Below, in pieces: positions 46,129-57,347 of a stretch of DNA of 64,000 nucleotides (position 1 is the first letter of the stretch; every line of letters starts with the position of its first letter). The translations under genes were made by a program, and so were the position numbers. The stretch is from Russula earlei (taxonomy: Eukaryota > Basidiomycota > Agaricomycetes > Russulales > Russulaceae): assembly GCA_025769875.1 (NCBI GenBank), contig JAGFNK010000038.1, positions 124,001 through 188,000 of the forward strand, read 5' to 3'. The notes beneath the pieces were generated by a model. The model did not search any database. It saw only the letters and a program-made list of their open reading frames with translations, and had not been told where the DNA came from.

Positions 46129-48973
46129 CTACACATCCCCCGCTCTCTCCATCTCCATCAACATCTTCTCTACCATCTCCGTCGTCGTCAGCTTCCCCTC
46201 TCGATCCTCATCCACTTTCATATCGTCCGAGTCATCTACCCTCTTTCGCTTCGCCGCGAGCCAGTGTAAATATTGCAGGCTGTATCGAGGTGCCGGTTTC
46301 CGTGCTGCGTTGAGCGGTGGCGCAGCGAACCAGAGAACCTCATTCGTTTCCGGGTCGCGATCAAAATGCCTCGCTATGGGTTGCATAGCTTGAGCTCGCG
46401 GCCTGAAAGTATATCGTGTAGTACGCACCGGTCTCTGCCGGTAGCTTCTCCATGTTTGCGTTTGTTCCCAAAAGCGCAGCACCTCCTGCTGCCGTTACAA
46501 CCGACCTGTCTTCCGTCCTCGGTTGGACACCGGCCGGCTGTGGCGTGTAGGCAATGGGCTGTGGCGTGACTCCTGGCACATTCGTAGGTCCGACGCCGAC
46601 GTACAATCCTTTGTTCGGCCCTGAGATATCGGTCGGAGGGCCGGGCTTCCTCGTACGCTTTCGTCCAGTTCCACCACCTTCAATCCGTTCACCCTCGGCT
46701 CGATCGACGCTCTCGCCGATACCCCCTGGCCCACGTACACGCGTGCCCTTGAGAAAAGGGCTTCCGAAACGACGGGGGAAGACCATCCGCTCGAACGGGT
46801 AGATTGGCATAAAGTCCGCAGACTTGCGCACTTCCTCTGGCACACACGAGTTCCAATTCTTGATCTTCACGAAAATGCGCTCCCGATCGTTGTATCGAGA
46901 GTCGCAGACATATAGGGGCCATCCAAGATACCAAGACGGAGGCCGAGGACGCCCACGGATATGGCGTGCCGTGAACTGGCAGGCAATTTTTTCGATAATG
47001 TCCTCTACTGGATGGTCTGCAAAATGACCTGTCCACGCCCCGCGTCACCGAAAAATCCAAATATCAGAAACGGTACCTTACGAACTCGTCTTGAACACTT
47101 CGTTTTCCCAGAACTGTCGTTGTGCCGGATGAAATGTCTGTTCTGGTCGATAATACCAACACGCCGTCACGCCTGGCTGGCCCTTCTTTGACCTATCGTG
47201 GTTATGCCTGCCCTCAATCCCGTCAGACGGCCAAAACGTGGATTCACTCACGGCTCTTCAGACAGATAGCACTTGAATACCTGAGCAATTATGGGTTTCG
47301 ACGGGTCATCTGGGTTGCTTAAATGCAGCCAGTCTGCAAGTTTGATGCTCCAACCTCGATATGTTACCTCGTCGACAAACGTGCGGTCCTTCGAGGACAC
47401 CCTAAATGTGGTGACAGCGGGAAGCTTTTCGGAATCAGAAGAGTGAAGCGGGCGTGCTGTTCCCGGGCCCGCACGGAGTGAGGCAAAGTTGGTGGATGAA
47501 GCATAAGGGGGTCCAGGAGGGGGTGAGGGGGACATGAGAGCCTGATACAGGCGCTGGGAGGGGGTAAACTTGGGCATAATGAGAAGGTATCAGTGATACA
47601 TACTTGAAGCAGCAGAACGTGTCCGTACGCATCGCTTCCGGGCTCATGCCACCTACGCGCCTTCTCAAACAATTGAGCGATTTCCTGGTCAAACGCCTTG
47701 TTGGACGCATAAGCCTTGGCGCGCGCACGACTCTATGCCGCATATGAGAAGGGGGGGTCATAGCACTCGAATGGGTCTCTACCTCGACTAATTTCAACGA
47801 AAGTGGGAACTAATCGAATTCGTGAGACATGATAGCCGTGTACAAGGGCGTGCCAAAGCCATGACATACGCTGAAAGACAAGTAAGGGACGTTTGTCGAT
47901 TCCTCTGGCATTGCATCGAGTGCAGACGCATAGCGGTTACCGCTGAGATGGCACTGAGATTTGCAAAGGCGCAAGGAAGAGAGGGCAACGCACACAGCAT
48001 CCTTGTGACCTTTGAGAGCGAGGACCAGATCCAGCCAATGATCTTCCGGCCCTTCCTTCTCCTTCATCCATCCATAGTCGCCAAAGCCCTCCCATCGCGG
48101 AAGCCCGCGTTCCAACTGCTGGACGACGAGATCGCTCTCGCCGTCCCGGGCCATGTCGTCAGCACCCATGCTTTCGGGGTCAGGGGTTCCGCCCACGTCC
48201 ACGTCCATATCGGGTGATGACATGCGCGGAGAGGAACTCGGTTGATTAAACGCGGAGGTTGGCTGTGGCGCTGGTGAGTCGACGGCGAGTACTGACGATG
48301 GCGTGCCGCTGCCCGCCAGCGTAGGAGGTTGCTGAGTTGCTGGCGCTGCCGTTGCTGCCGAATTGACCGGAGCTGTCAAGACGACAGGAGGTGCGGGAGT
48401 AACCACACTATCGTGTTGCGGTTGCTGATCCGCGTTCGCAGCAAGTTTCCCATGCACCTTCTGCGGGGAGGTCGGAGGGGGCGAGGTGCGTGAGGGAACC
48501 GGGAGGGCTGTCCGAACTTTCCATTCGTTCTCAAACGTATTCTGCGTGAGAAAAAAAAGGAAAGCACGAGAAAGAGAGAGAGAAACCCCAGGGCGGACTA
48601 CGTACTTTGAGAGATTGGGCGTCTTTGTATATCTGGCTTGAGGGCTCGTTGTAATAGAGAGCGTTCCAGAAGACTAGGCTCAGGTCTTCGTAAGCTTCCA
48701 GGGAATCGGCGTAGGAGCCGTCTTGAAGCTTTTTTGAAATGCCATTCAAAGACCTGGGTTGAGGAATGACCTGAGATTGGAGGTTGGACTGGAAGATCAT
48801 ACACGGTAGACGACGGGTTGTATTGATACCTGATAATAATTTGCCCAGGTTTGTTTGTCGACCAACTCCAAGAACAGTTCTGCAAGGACGCGCTTCTTCC
48901 TCGGGCTTGTTACAGACTTGATGGAGTCTATGACCTGCTCAATCGCTGCCTTTTGAGCGGGCGAGAGCGACAT
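46129..48973 (-). CDS. RSC1/RSC2-like chromatin remodelling subunit (bromodomains + BAH)
   Basis: Starts MSLSPAQKAAIEQ (ATG 48971-48973). Bromodomain 1 spans the first three exons: YYQ, then VIPQPRSLNGISKKL, then YEDLSLVFWNALYYNEPSSQIYKDA, which includes the acetyl-lysine-binding Asn region. A Pro/Ala/Ser-rich linker (about 48020-48500) follows, then parts of a second bromodomain (EKARRWHEPGSDAYGHVLLLQ) split by introns. The BAH domain has VDEVTYRGWSIKLADWLHL and WYLGWPLYVCDSRYN. After the BAH comes the family block KIKNWNSCVPEEVR with PIYPFERMVFPRRF, and a C-terminal region ending in a Lys-rich and acidic helix (AAKRKRVDDSDDMKVDEDREG). Known role: subunits of RSC, the essential SWI/SNF-type nucleosome remodeller; PBRM1 is the animal relative. 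The order of domains is diagnostic; exon borders in the second bromodomain are approximate. Confidence 0.85.
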
Positions 48974-49211
48974 TGGCGGTCAAGGTGTTTGTTTGACATT
49001 ATTTGTACGTGCCCCGCGATCACACATCACTCGGGAGGGGCGTACTTGCAGGTTGTTGTCAATGTCAAGAGAGAAAGAAAAAAGTCGCGGCCGTGCCTTG
49101 ACATGAATGATCCCAGTCGTTTTATGAAATCGCAATCACTCTCATTTCGGGGCTGCACGCCCTCCTCCCTCCCGCGAGGAGCATTTCCTGTCCTGTCCGT
49201 CCTTAATATTA

Positions 49212-49520
49212 CTACTGGCTCCGCTGCGGTTGATACGCACTCTTTCTAATGGCCTCGAACTGTCCGGCGTACCCCAGCGCCCTGAAAAGCATTGCGTCCT
49301 TGACGTCACCCTTGGACTGTTTCCAGGCGACCGCGACCGTCCCGTCTGGCGTGCGCGTTGGCTGCGAGTCTGCGCCTTTCGTTCTGACTGGTCGCAGGCG
49401 GCGGAACGCCGAAGGTTCGCCCAAAGGGGTGTAATGAACATCCTCTTGCCTTGTGTGGTTTTTACGCACCCTTTCCTTGGAGGTCAAGCGACCAAAACAC
49501 GACACTAAGCTCGCGGACAT
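49212..49520 (-). CDS. Possible small hypothetical protein (102 aa)
   Basis: ATG-initiated frame located just upstream of the RSC1/2-like gene on the same strand. The C-terminal half (DVKDAMLFRALGYAGQFEAI) looks like a real helix; the first half is Arg-rich. A GTGCGT site after codon 17 could be a donor, so the protein may be spliced differently. No family recognised. Confidence 0.35.
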   Translation of the reverse strand: MSASLVSCFGRLTSKERVRKNHTRQEDVHYTPLGEPSAFRRLRPVRTKGADSQPTRTPDGTVAVAWKQSKGDVKDAMLFRALGYAGQFEAIRKSAYQPQRSQ

Positions 49521-50068
49521 GGCACGCCCGGTGACTGTGCCACAGACCCTGTGGTGGGCAGAACCCCGTTCGGCGTCTGTTCGGGACACGGAGAAATTGG
49601 GGAAAAGGGATTCCTCATAACGCCCGGCGGAGAGATAGACAGTCAATGAAAGAGGTATCTTCCCTCCGAGCTGAGGTTGTTAAAGTGCATCTGACCAAAT
49701 AATGTTCACGACTGGCTTCTTTCGCAAAACGGTGATCGATTTCGACAGGCGCTCGCTCGCTCGTTCACGAGATGGGTAATGAAGCGAGATCCGGGCCAGG
49801 GTGCAGGGAGTTGCTTGGAAGGGGATGAGAGAGGGGGGGAGCACCCTGTGGCGGCGACGAAGAGGAGGGTGGATTCGAGTTCCGCGAGCCGCGCGGAGAT
49901 CCATGATGGCGTCCGATCTCTCAGACCTTGGCCACCCCCATCCCGCCGTTTCTTCTCGCCATGCGTATATAGCTTCAACCATCACTGCTGCTCTCAGCCA
50001 TCCCTTTCCTCACTTTCGCACTCTTTCTCTCTCTCTCTTCTCTCTCTTTCTCTTTCTCTCTGTATCCT
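49521..50068. promoter_or_regulatory. Upstream region of the C2H2 factor with a long CT tract
   Basis: 548 bp without a gene. At 50021-50061 about 40 nt are almost pure C/T (CTCTTTCTCTCTCTCTCTTC and on), ending a few bases before the ATG. Such pyrimidine tracts mark transcription start regions in many filamentous fungal genes. Confidence 0.5.
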
Positions 50069-51276
50069 ATGGCATCCAACTTCATTAATCATCATCCGTC
50101 CTCGGTCCCAGGAACATCATCAGGTGCCACTAGGGTCAGCTTCTCGGAGGGATCCCCCTCTGCACGCCCGCCCGTCGGTCACGAGTACACATCGTCTCTC
50201 CCCGATTTTATATTGGGCGACATTCCCACAAACCCGGCCAGTCCCACTCAATATCAATGGTCCCCGCCGTTTGCATCCCCGACGAGCGACACCGTCGCCA
50301 ATTCCCACGTGTCGCAAGTGACCGGCCCGCCCCATATAAGACTCATGTATTCATCCTCCATGGCAACTCTCCAAGAGCACATCGCTTCCCCTCCAATGGC
50401 TATCCCTCCTATGAGGCCGCCATCCCCCCCACAAAACGAGATCCATTCTCTTCCCAACAAACCTCCGGGGCGATATCGCAAAAGAATCCATGCTTGCTCC
50501 ATGTGCGAGAAAGCGTTTGACCGTCCGAGCACTCTCAAAAAGGTACGCCCGCTATCACCCTAAGATGGCCCAGTGCGCGGTCCAACTCACCCTGCTCGGT
50601 AGCACATGTTGGTCCATACGGGGGAGAAATGTGAGTTTCCCGGCAGAAAATTCTTGCATCCACTATCTAAACACGACACCATCCCCTCCTCCCATCCCCT
50701 CCCTCAGCTCACGTCTGCGAGATCTGTGGCCGAAGGTTCAGCGTCGCATCCAATCTAAACCGTCACGTCAGGCGATGCGTCCTTAGACCCGTGAACACGA
50801 TGCACAACGCGGCCACCAGCTCAGGTCAACCTACCCTTGCGGATACCTCGTCCGCCGGGTCCTCCGTTACGGTCCGATCAGGCAGCGAAGGGTGCAGTAC
50901 CGGGACCTTATCAGAGACGACGCTCTCCCCTCGTAGCTCCGCACCATCGCCGAAGCGCACCTCTACTTCCGACCTCAACGGCGAAGCGGATGCCTCCCGC
51001 CCGGCAAAGAAGCGTCCTCGCCGGGCTCCGACACCGACGCCCTGGGTTCCGGTGAGCCTGCGTGGGTTTGACCTCACGCCGTCGCGCAAGTCGTGCCCCA
51101 TCCCGCTCGCCCCGGTGCGCCCCTCGCCTTGGGATGGCGAGGAACGCAATTCGTATTCCTTGGACGAGCTGCCGCACAACCCGTACCACCCCGAAGGCTG
51201 GGTGGGAAAGTTGCCTGGACCAGCGTGCCGGCCAATCCATACGGGAATGATGGTTCAGCGTATCGAGCTCTACTGA
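50069..51276 (+). CDS. C2H2 zinc-finger transcription factor, 356 aa
   Basis: Exons 50069-50542, 50603-50630 (only 28 nt) and 50708-51276. Two adjacent Kruppel-type fingers are built from all three exons: CSMCEKAFDRPSTLKKHMLVH, with the linker TGEK, then CEICGRRFSVASNLNRHVRRC. The second finger ends in Cys rather than His (C2HC), a form seen in several fungal regulators. The N-terminal 145 residues are Ser/Pro-rich and disordered, as for activation domains. A basic stretch PAKKRPRRAPTP after the fingers is a likely nuclear signal. The C-terminal region has a conserved-looking block (SLDELPHNPYHPEGWVGKLP). Targets are unknown. Large non-coding flanks on both sides suggest complex regulation. 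Confidence 0.85.
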
Positions 51277-54200
51277 CGAGCCCGTTTGTTTTCCCTGCTT
51301 TTGTTTCTTTCCCTTGAATTACCCTGTACTAATGTATCTCACCCATCCCCCCCCCCCCTTCCGCTTCATCAACCTGCTGTAAGCCGACTTTTGCCATGTC
51401 TTGGTTGTTTGTCTAGCTTGCTATCTGCTCTGTGACTCTACGTACTCGCATCACTACTTACTCTCCCCCCCCCTCCCCCAGCCGCTTTTCTTCCGCCTGC
51501 ACTGACCTCTATCACCGAACATGTTTAGTACTCTTTTGTAGCTCCAACAACGACATGCACGATCAGAAACGCCGATAACGGGATTACAGAAACGATGCGG
51601 TGATCATCCGCACTTGGCGCTCCGCTCGTCTTGCAGGCGGAATCCGCGGACGCTCGTATAAAGGATACAGTATACACGCGCAGATAGATGCACCGTAACG
51701 ATGATAAGACTACGAACCTGGGCTAAACACCCGCACGGGATTCGGGCCGAATGACCGCACGTTCTAAGATTGAATGGAGGCTTCCTTCCAAGAACCACAA
51801 CAACCGGATTAGTGCCTGCCTTGGGACAGTTTGAAACTCCGATGCCACTTGTCAATTATTATGTAACTAAAGCTGCCACGTTATTCACCTCACACGGCAT
51901 CTGTCCCCCCAGTCCCATCCCTAGATAATGATTGTACGCGCGAGGGGAATCTTGCTCGTTAGACTCACATTCGATGGTGCTGTCTTCTGCACTCACTGTT
52001 CGCATCAGGGCCCAGGAATCTCAGAAGGTGCTCCAAATGCCGATGGTGGACAAATCACGTTCGTCCTATTTCCCCCGCCTCCCCTATCTATCTCCTTTTC
52101 TGCCTTCCCGGATGTATATGATATGATCATTGCGACATTTTTGCTGCTGTCGGGCTGATAGGGGAGGAAGACCTGCGTCTGACAAATGAGCACGTTACCC
52201 CTGATGTCCATTGAATGGGTCATCGCATTATTCTGCCCCTGCCCATCGAGCGCTCGAACCTTTGCATTTCAAAATCAAACTTTGCTTGGGCACTCTGGGA
52301 TGGCGAGCATTGACCATACCCCCCCCCCAACCGACCCACCTTCCCATCATTATCTTGTAGATCTACCATTCGCACAGTCCTTACAATCCGCCCTCTGACG
52401 ATGTAATGGCTTCAGAACGAGCCCGCTCTGCAGGATCTTCGTTTTCGATTGCATTGGCAGCCCTTGTGCTACCTCATCTGCCGCCACCCTCCCTTTTTTT
52501 CCCGTCTTTTGTTCCCATTTCCAGAAAGAAGATAAGCAGGGCACACTAGTACGTACAGTACAACACCTCCAACATATCTTACTTGACGTCCCTTTCCCCC
52601 TGGCCTACTGCGTTAGCATTGCCAATCGCCAGGGCAAACCCTTTTTCCCCTCCCAATGCTCATTATCGACTCGGCGTCCGTGGACTCAAACGCGATGCGC
52701 GACCACTTTCACAGTTTCTCAATTTGGGCTGGGGCGCTGCGGGCGATGCTTTGACCTCCACGCGTGTACGTTCTCGACTGGAAAAAATCATCAAGAGCGT
52801 GAGTACAATTTCTTTTCTTTTTTTAATCCCTTGTGTTGGCCGATTTCAATTTGATCCCCCTTCGGGGCCCTCATCTCGTCATCCATCACCATCGGGGTTT
52901 ACTTTGGCGCGAAAAAAAGGACAAACAAACAACGGACTCGCGCAAAAGAAAAGTCCCGCCGACGATCTTTCGCTTTCGAACGTTCTCCAAATCCAAATCC
53001 GCGTCGGAAGGAGACTGACGAATGAATGCCGTACTCGTGCTGTAGCGCCGCCGGTCCCCCAGCCACGGTCTCGCATTGGTCTGACCCCAACTTTGGAAAG
53101 ACACCGCCAGCGTGTACTTTTTTCATCGCGCGTCCCCCCTTCTGGAGGGGGGGACGTTGGAACTCGGGAAAATGTGCAAGTCACCTGTGCCCTGCTCGTC
53201 GTTTCCACTCCCCCGGTTTCATAATCAGGAACTTAAACCTCAAAATTTCAAGCTGTAATAGTTGAGTGCCCAAGGCACTCGAGCGGCGGACCAAGGCTTT
53301 GGGTTTGGCATTCACACACTCGCTCATCCTCTGCGTTCCTGGCCTCATGACCTCGAGTTCGACGACGCTTGTCCGCTGTCGGTCCCTTGGCGAAAGAGAA
53401 GCACTTGGAAAAGGCCGTGAATAAAGAAAGGCGTTCGGATCAGCTTCTCGGACTCATTCAATCGTGGACCTCACCTCGTTGTATCGTACTCCGGACGCTG
53501 CCTGATGCGCTCCCGCTATGTTTCTATGCTTCTGCGAATCAGAGGGAAGGAACCGAGATAGGTCCACGTGTGCTCCGGGGTACAACCGTTTCCTCTACTC
53601 CGATGTATTGAATTATCGGTATCAGTGATCTGCAAGTCCCCCCCTCTTTACGATTCTAAATACAACCGTATATTTACATCAGCATTTGCACGTGTGGCGA
53701 ACGCTACAGTGCTTGCCGTCGTCGATGGGAAAAGTCCCCTGTGATTGCCTTTTTCGAACAGGAAGAGTCGACGAGTCGAAAATACATCACACGGAATGGG
53801 GCCCGATTTCCTTTCACCAAGGACGAGTCGACCCATGTGGTGATTTGCCCACAACCGGGGGCGTTCTTTGTTAAAGATCGGCTCGGTGATGTCACCATCG
53901 CTAGAGTGTCGTAGGGCACGAATGGTTACAGAATGGTAGTAGTAGGGCCGAACTATAACCCTAACCTCGAGTGAGTGACAATCCAGCCAGCAACCAACCA
54001 CTTTTCGATTAAGGGGAACACCGGGGCGTGTTGACGGCCTCTCGGGGTGTTTGTTGTTTTTCGTCGGTGAGACGGAAAGGATCGCCTCTTCCTTTTGAAA
54101 ATCAAACCCCTAAACCGCCAATTATGAGCCCTCGAGCCAGGGCCTATTTTGTTTTTCTTTCCACAGACCCTTTCCCCTTTGTGGTGCGTTCATTGGGATT

Positions 54201-56100
54201 GGATCGCGCACGGTTCCCGGGCTGGGTTCTGGGCAGGGCAAGCAAGGCGATGACGCCGAAAAAAGAAAAACAGAGTCACACCGACGGGAGGTGGGTTTGG
54301 CCCCAGCGTGAGGTTCTAGATTCTACCAAGAGAGCGCCGGCTCAGGAATGAAGGGACCGAAGTTCATTCCTTTAACGGTTTTATATATTCACATTCGCTG
54401 GCGCCTGACTGGAAGGGAGAAGGGTCTTACTTCGTTCCCTCCACCACCGTCTCACCCTCACCTCATCGCCCACCACCGTCGTCATCGTCGTGGTCACCAC
54501 GGACGTTAACCACCCATCAAGGTCTCGCCCCTGCCCGATTAAATTAAATTAAAAGCAAAGCGACGCCTGCCAGTGCAAAAGAACCGAAGCCTGGCCTCCT
54601 TCCTGGCGATCCACGCTGAGCCCTTCCATCTTGGCCCGCCCTTTTTTTGTACGCTTTGCTCGTGTCAATATATACAAATTTATTAATTCCCGAATCGCAG
54701 TAATTGACTTGTCAAGTTTGTGCGAACGCTGTTGCTGTTACCATTGCTCTGCTGGCCCACTGTAACCGCCACTACAGTGAAAAAGGGAGGCGACCCACTT
54801 CCTTCGGCTCGCTCGGACCTGTCGGGAAAAAAAAGTTCGGCGATCTAGCTGGCGGACGCCAGAAAGTTACATCGTGTCTGTGTCTACGGAGGCAAAGGCA
54901 GAAACGACCGGAGAGGGTCAGCAAGTGTCGGTACCAGCTCGCCCCCCACCCCCCCTGCCGCCTCCCCAGCGTTTGCGTGACCAACATCTTCTACGAGACC
55001 GGCCGGACTGATTCTGATTCTCGCCGGGTTCGCGTGCCGCCACACACAACGTTCGTTCGATCGCGTCCTGGTTATAGATCTATCGAATCTCGCCTGTCAG
55101 TTTTTTTCTTTTCTTCTTATTTCTGCCTCAAATCATCGTTCTCGGGGCCTTTCCTGTCAAAACATGACGATCACGCCCCTGTCTGTCTCGAGGAGCTTTA
55201 AGGCCCGCTCGTGCTTGCATGCGTGCGAGAATCCCGTCGTCGTCGCGTCGCGAGCGGAGTAAAACCGGTCGGAAACGATGTATCTCCACGAACCGGATCT
55301 GTTCTGTTTCCATTCGATTCGAGGAAACGGGGTCGGTATACTGATGCCATCGACCGCTCGGAGCTCTGCGATAATCAGCACCAATCGGTTTCCCAAAAAA
55401 AAAAGCTCCTTCCAAAAGAATTTTAAAAAAGACCATTATGGATCAGGATTGCCTTTTTGTCCTTCGCCCGATGATGGGCTGTCTTTCCGATTTTTACTCG
55501 AGAGCTTTGGGCCGAGCGATTGCCCATCTCGGGGGAGGTGAATGACCTGAACGCTAAAACGACGAGGGAACCCTCCCCCCCTCTTTGCGCGCCCCTTCCC
55601 TGCGATCTCGCGCCCCGCCCTTTTTTTGACAGCTTTCGTTCGGAGATCGTCACGATCTGCAGACCTTTGAAGAAGGATCTACAACCTTATCTATCGAGAT
55701 CGGGTTCAAGGTATGCGCATGTCACGTCATGTCGATGTCATGCCAGCCACCTCAGACAGCTCGACAATTAACAGTAGTCAATTTAATTCCCTGCCCTTCT
55801 TTACCCTCTGACCCGAGTCCGATGCCCCTCCCCCCTGCGACGTAAATGCAGACTCACCGGCAACTTCTCCCACCCGCTCCAGTCGAACCAAGCCGGCGGA
55901 GAGAGTGCCCTGCCACGGGCACAGAAACCAAACGACGCGCTACTGAGCATGCTCGCGACGCGAGGCGCTCTGAGCTCCCTTCGACTTTTTCGGAAACGTC
56001 CCCTCTCTGTCTCGTTGTCAAAGCCATATTTGCGTTTATCCGAAAAATAAAAACAAACCCTTCCGGGTCTGACATCGCCGTGCGTTCACCCCCTGCTCCC
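51277..56100. other. 4.8-kb region without recognisable genes
   Basis: No frame here has a known motif. Translations are Ser/Arg/Pro-rich and poor in conserved patterns. Homopolymer runs of C and T are frequent (for example about 51349-51357, 51467-51480 and 52320-52328). A TATA-like stretch (TTTTATATATTC) lies at about 54381-54392. There is no CpG depletion, unlike the block to the right. It may hold long non-coding transcripts or be regulatory DNA for the C2H2 factor. Confidence 0.45.
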
Positions 56101-56159
56101 CTTGAAGAAGGGGAGGGGGGTAAGTTTTCCTCCAAGCGTGAGGCGTCTCTCACGGGCCG

Positions 56160-56556
56160 AGTCTTTTGCCTTCAAGCATTCTTGGACAGCTGCTGCAGTA
56201 AGGGTATGGATGTTTGTGTGTTCTTCCAAGATCTTTGCTACAAGCATGAGGAGCTCTGTGCTTCAAGGGTCAGCATTTTTGACACTGAGTATCAGTGCAC
56301 TGTATTCTGAGTTAGTGTGTTTCATGTCTAGACTCATAACATTAGCCCATCTCGCTAAGAGCACCAGTAAAGTAGGGCTGCCCACTGTAAATGTCCCTCA
56401 TGGGATGGATGGATCTGTAGCACAGTTACTGTACCCATGCCATTGGAGCTTCTCCCACCCACAAGCTATTCCTAGCTGTTCACCACTATCTTGTGCCTCT
56501 GACATCTCTTCTGAAACCTTTTGCACATCACCCAGATTTTGGTGCAAATCTGTGGT
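56160..56556. mobile_element. Decayed repeat remnant at the left edge of the element cluster
   Basis: Base composition changes abruptly at about 56170: CG dinucleotides become rare while TG and CA are frequent. The minus strand keeps a broken frame running towards the LTR relative at 56557. It is too decayed to name. Confidence 0.4.
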
Positions 56557-57339
56557 TGTCATGAACCAGTTCCCAGAGAGGGTCCTTGAAGGACCCTTCC
56601 CTATGAGAGGAAACCTAGGCTCCATGGTGCCACCTGTTCACATGGTCAAAAGGGGTGAGTAGAGGTGTCCACAATATTGTGCATGCATTGTGGCATGAGT
56701 GATTCTAGGCACAATCAACATATGGCAAGCCCTACTTGGTGACAACCTATCTTATAGTAAAGGACAATATTAGAGGCCTTCTAAGGACCCTTTAGGATGA
56801 CCCTAAGGTCCTTATATTAGGTGTTGATGAAGATACTATGGGCCCTAGAATGCATTATTAGACTAACTCTAATAACCTTAGAATGAACTACAAGACAACA
56901 CTAGGGACCTTAATATGGGTATTAGGATCAATTATAAGAACCCTAATAGAATTTTATAATGAGGCTTATAAGGGACATCTCCTTGCCATCAAAATACTCC
57001 AAGTCTCAGAAAGACCAGCCCTAAACTTAGTGAATTAAGTGGGCGAAGATCTGAGGGCATGACAATCAGTGTGTGAGAGCGGGAGCTGAAGGAGGCATGC
57101 AGAGGCATTTGGGATAGCAAGATGTGAGACTCTGCTCTTTCTCTTTCTCTTGATTCTTTGTGGCTCATTTTCCGAGCCTTTTAAGTACATTCTGTGTGTA
57201 TGATATTTGTAAATACTTGATCATAAGTTATATGAGACAGTAAGGAAATTTTTGAGGGTTAAGTAAATAGTGTTGCCTTTGTGGCCTTTAGCTGTGGCAT
57301 CGAGCTTGCATTTGGTGAGCTCTGTGGTGTCCTCCGTGA

Positions 57340-57347
57340 GTTAGGAC
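57340..57347. repeat. hAT target-site duplication, left (GTTAGGAC)
   Basis: Eight-base direct repeat flanking the hAT element; the partner is at 59536-59543. Eight bases is the duplication length typical of hAT transposons. Confidence 0.9.

Noticed and set aside
56398..56662. Apparent host genes at 56.1-56.7 kb on either strand
   Set aside because: The stretch overlaps the decayed LTR and shares its CpG loss, so the frames are repeat-derived.
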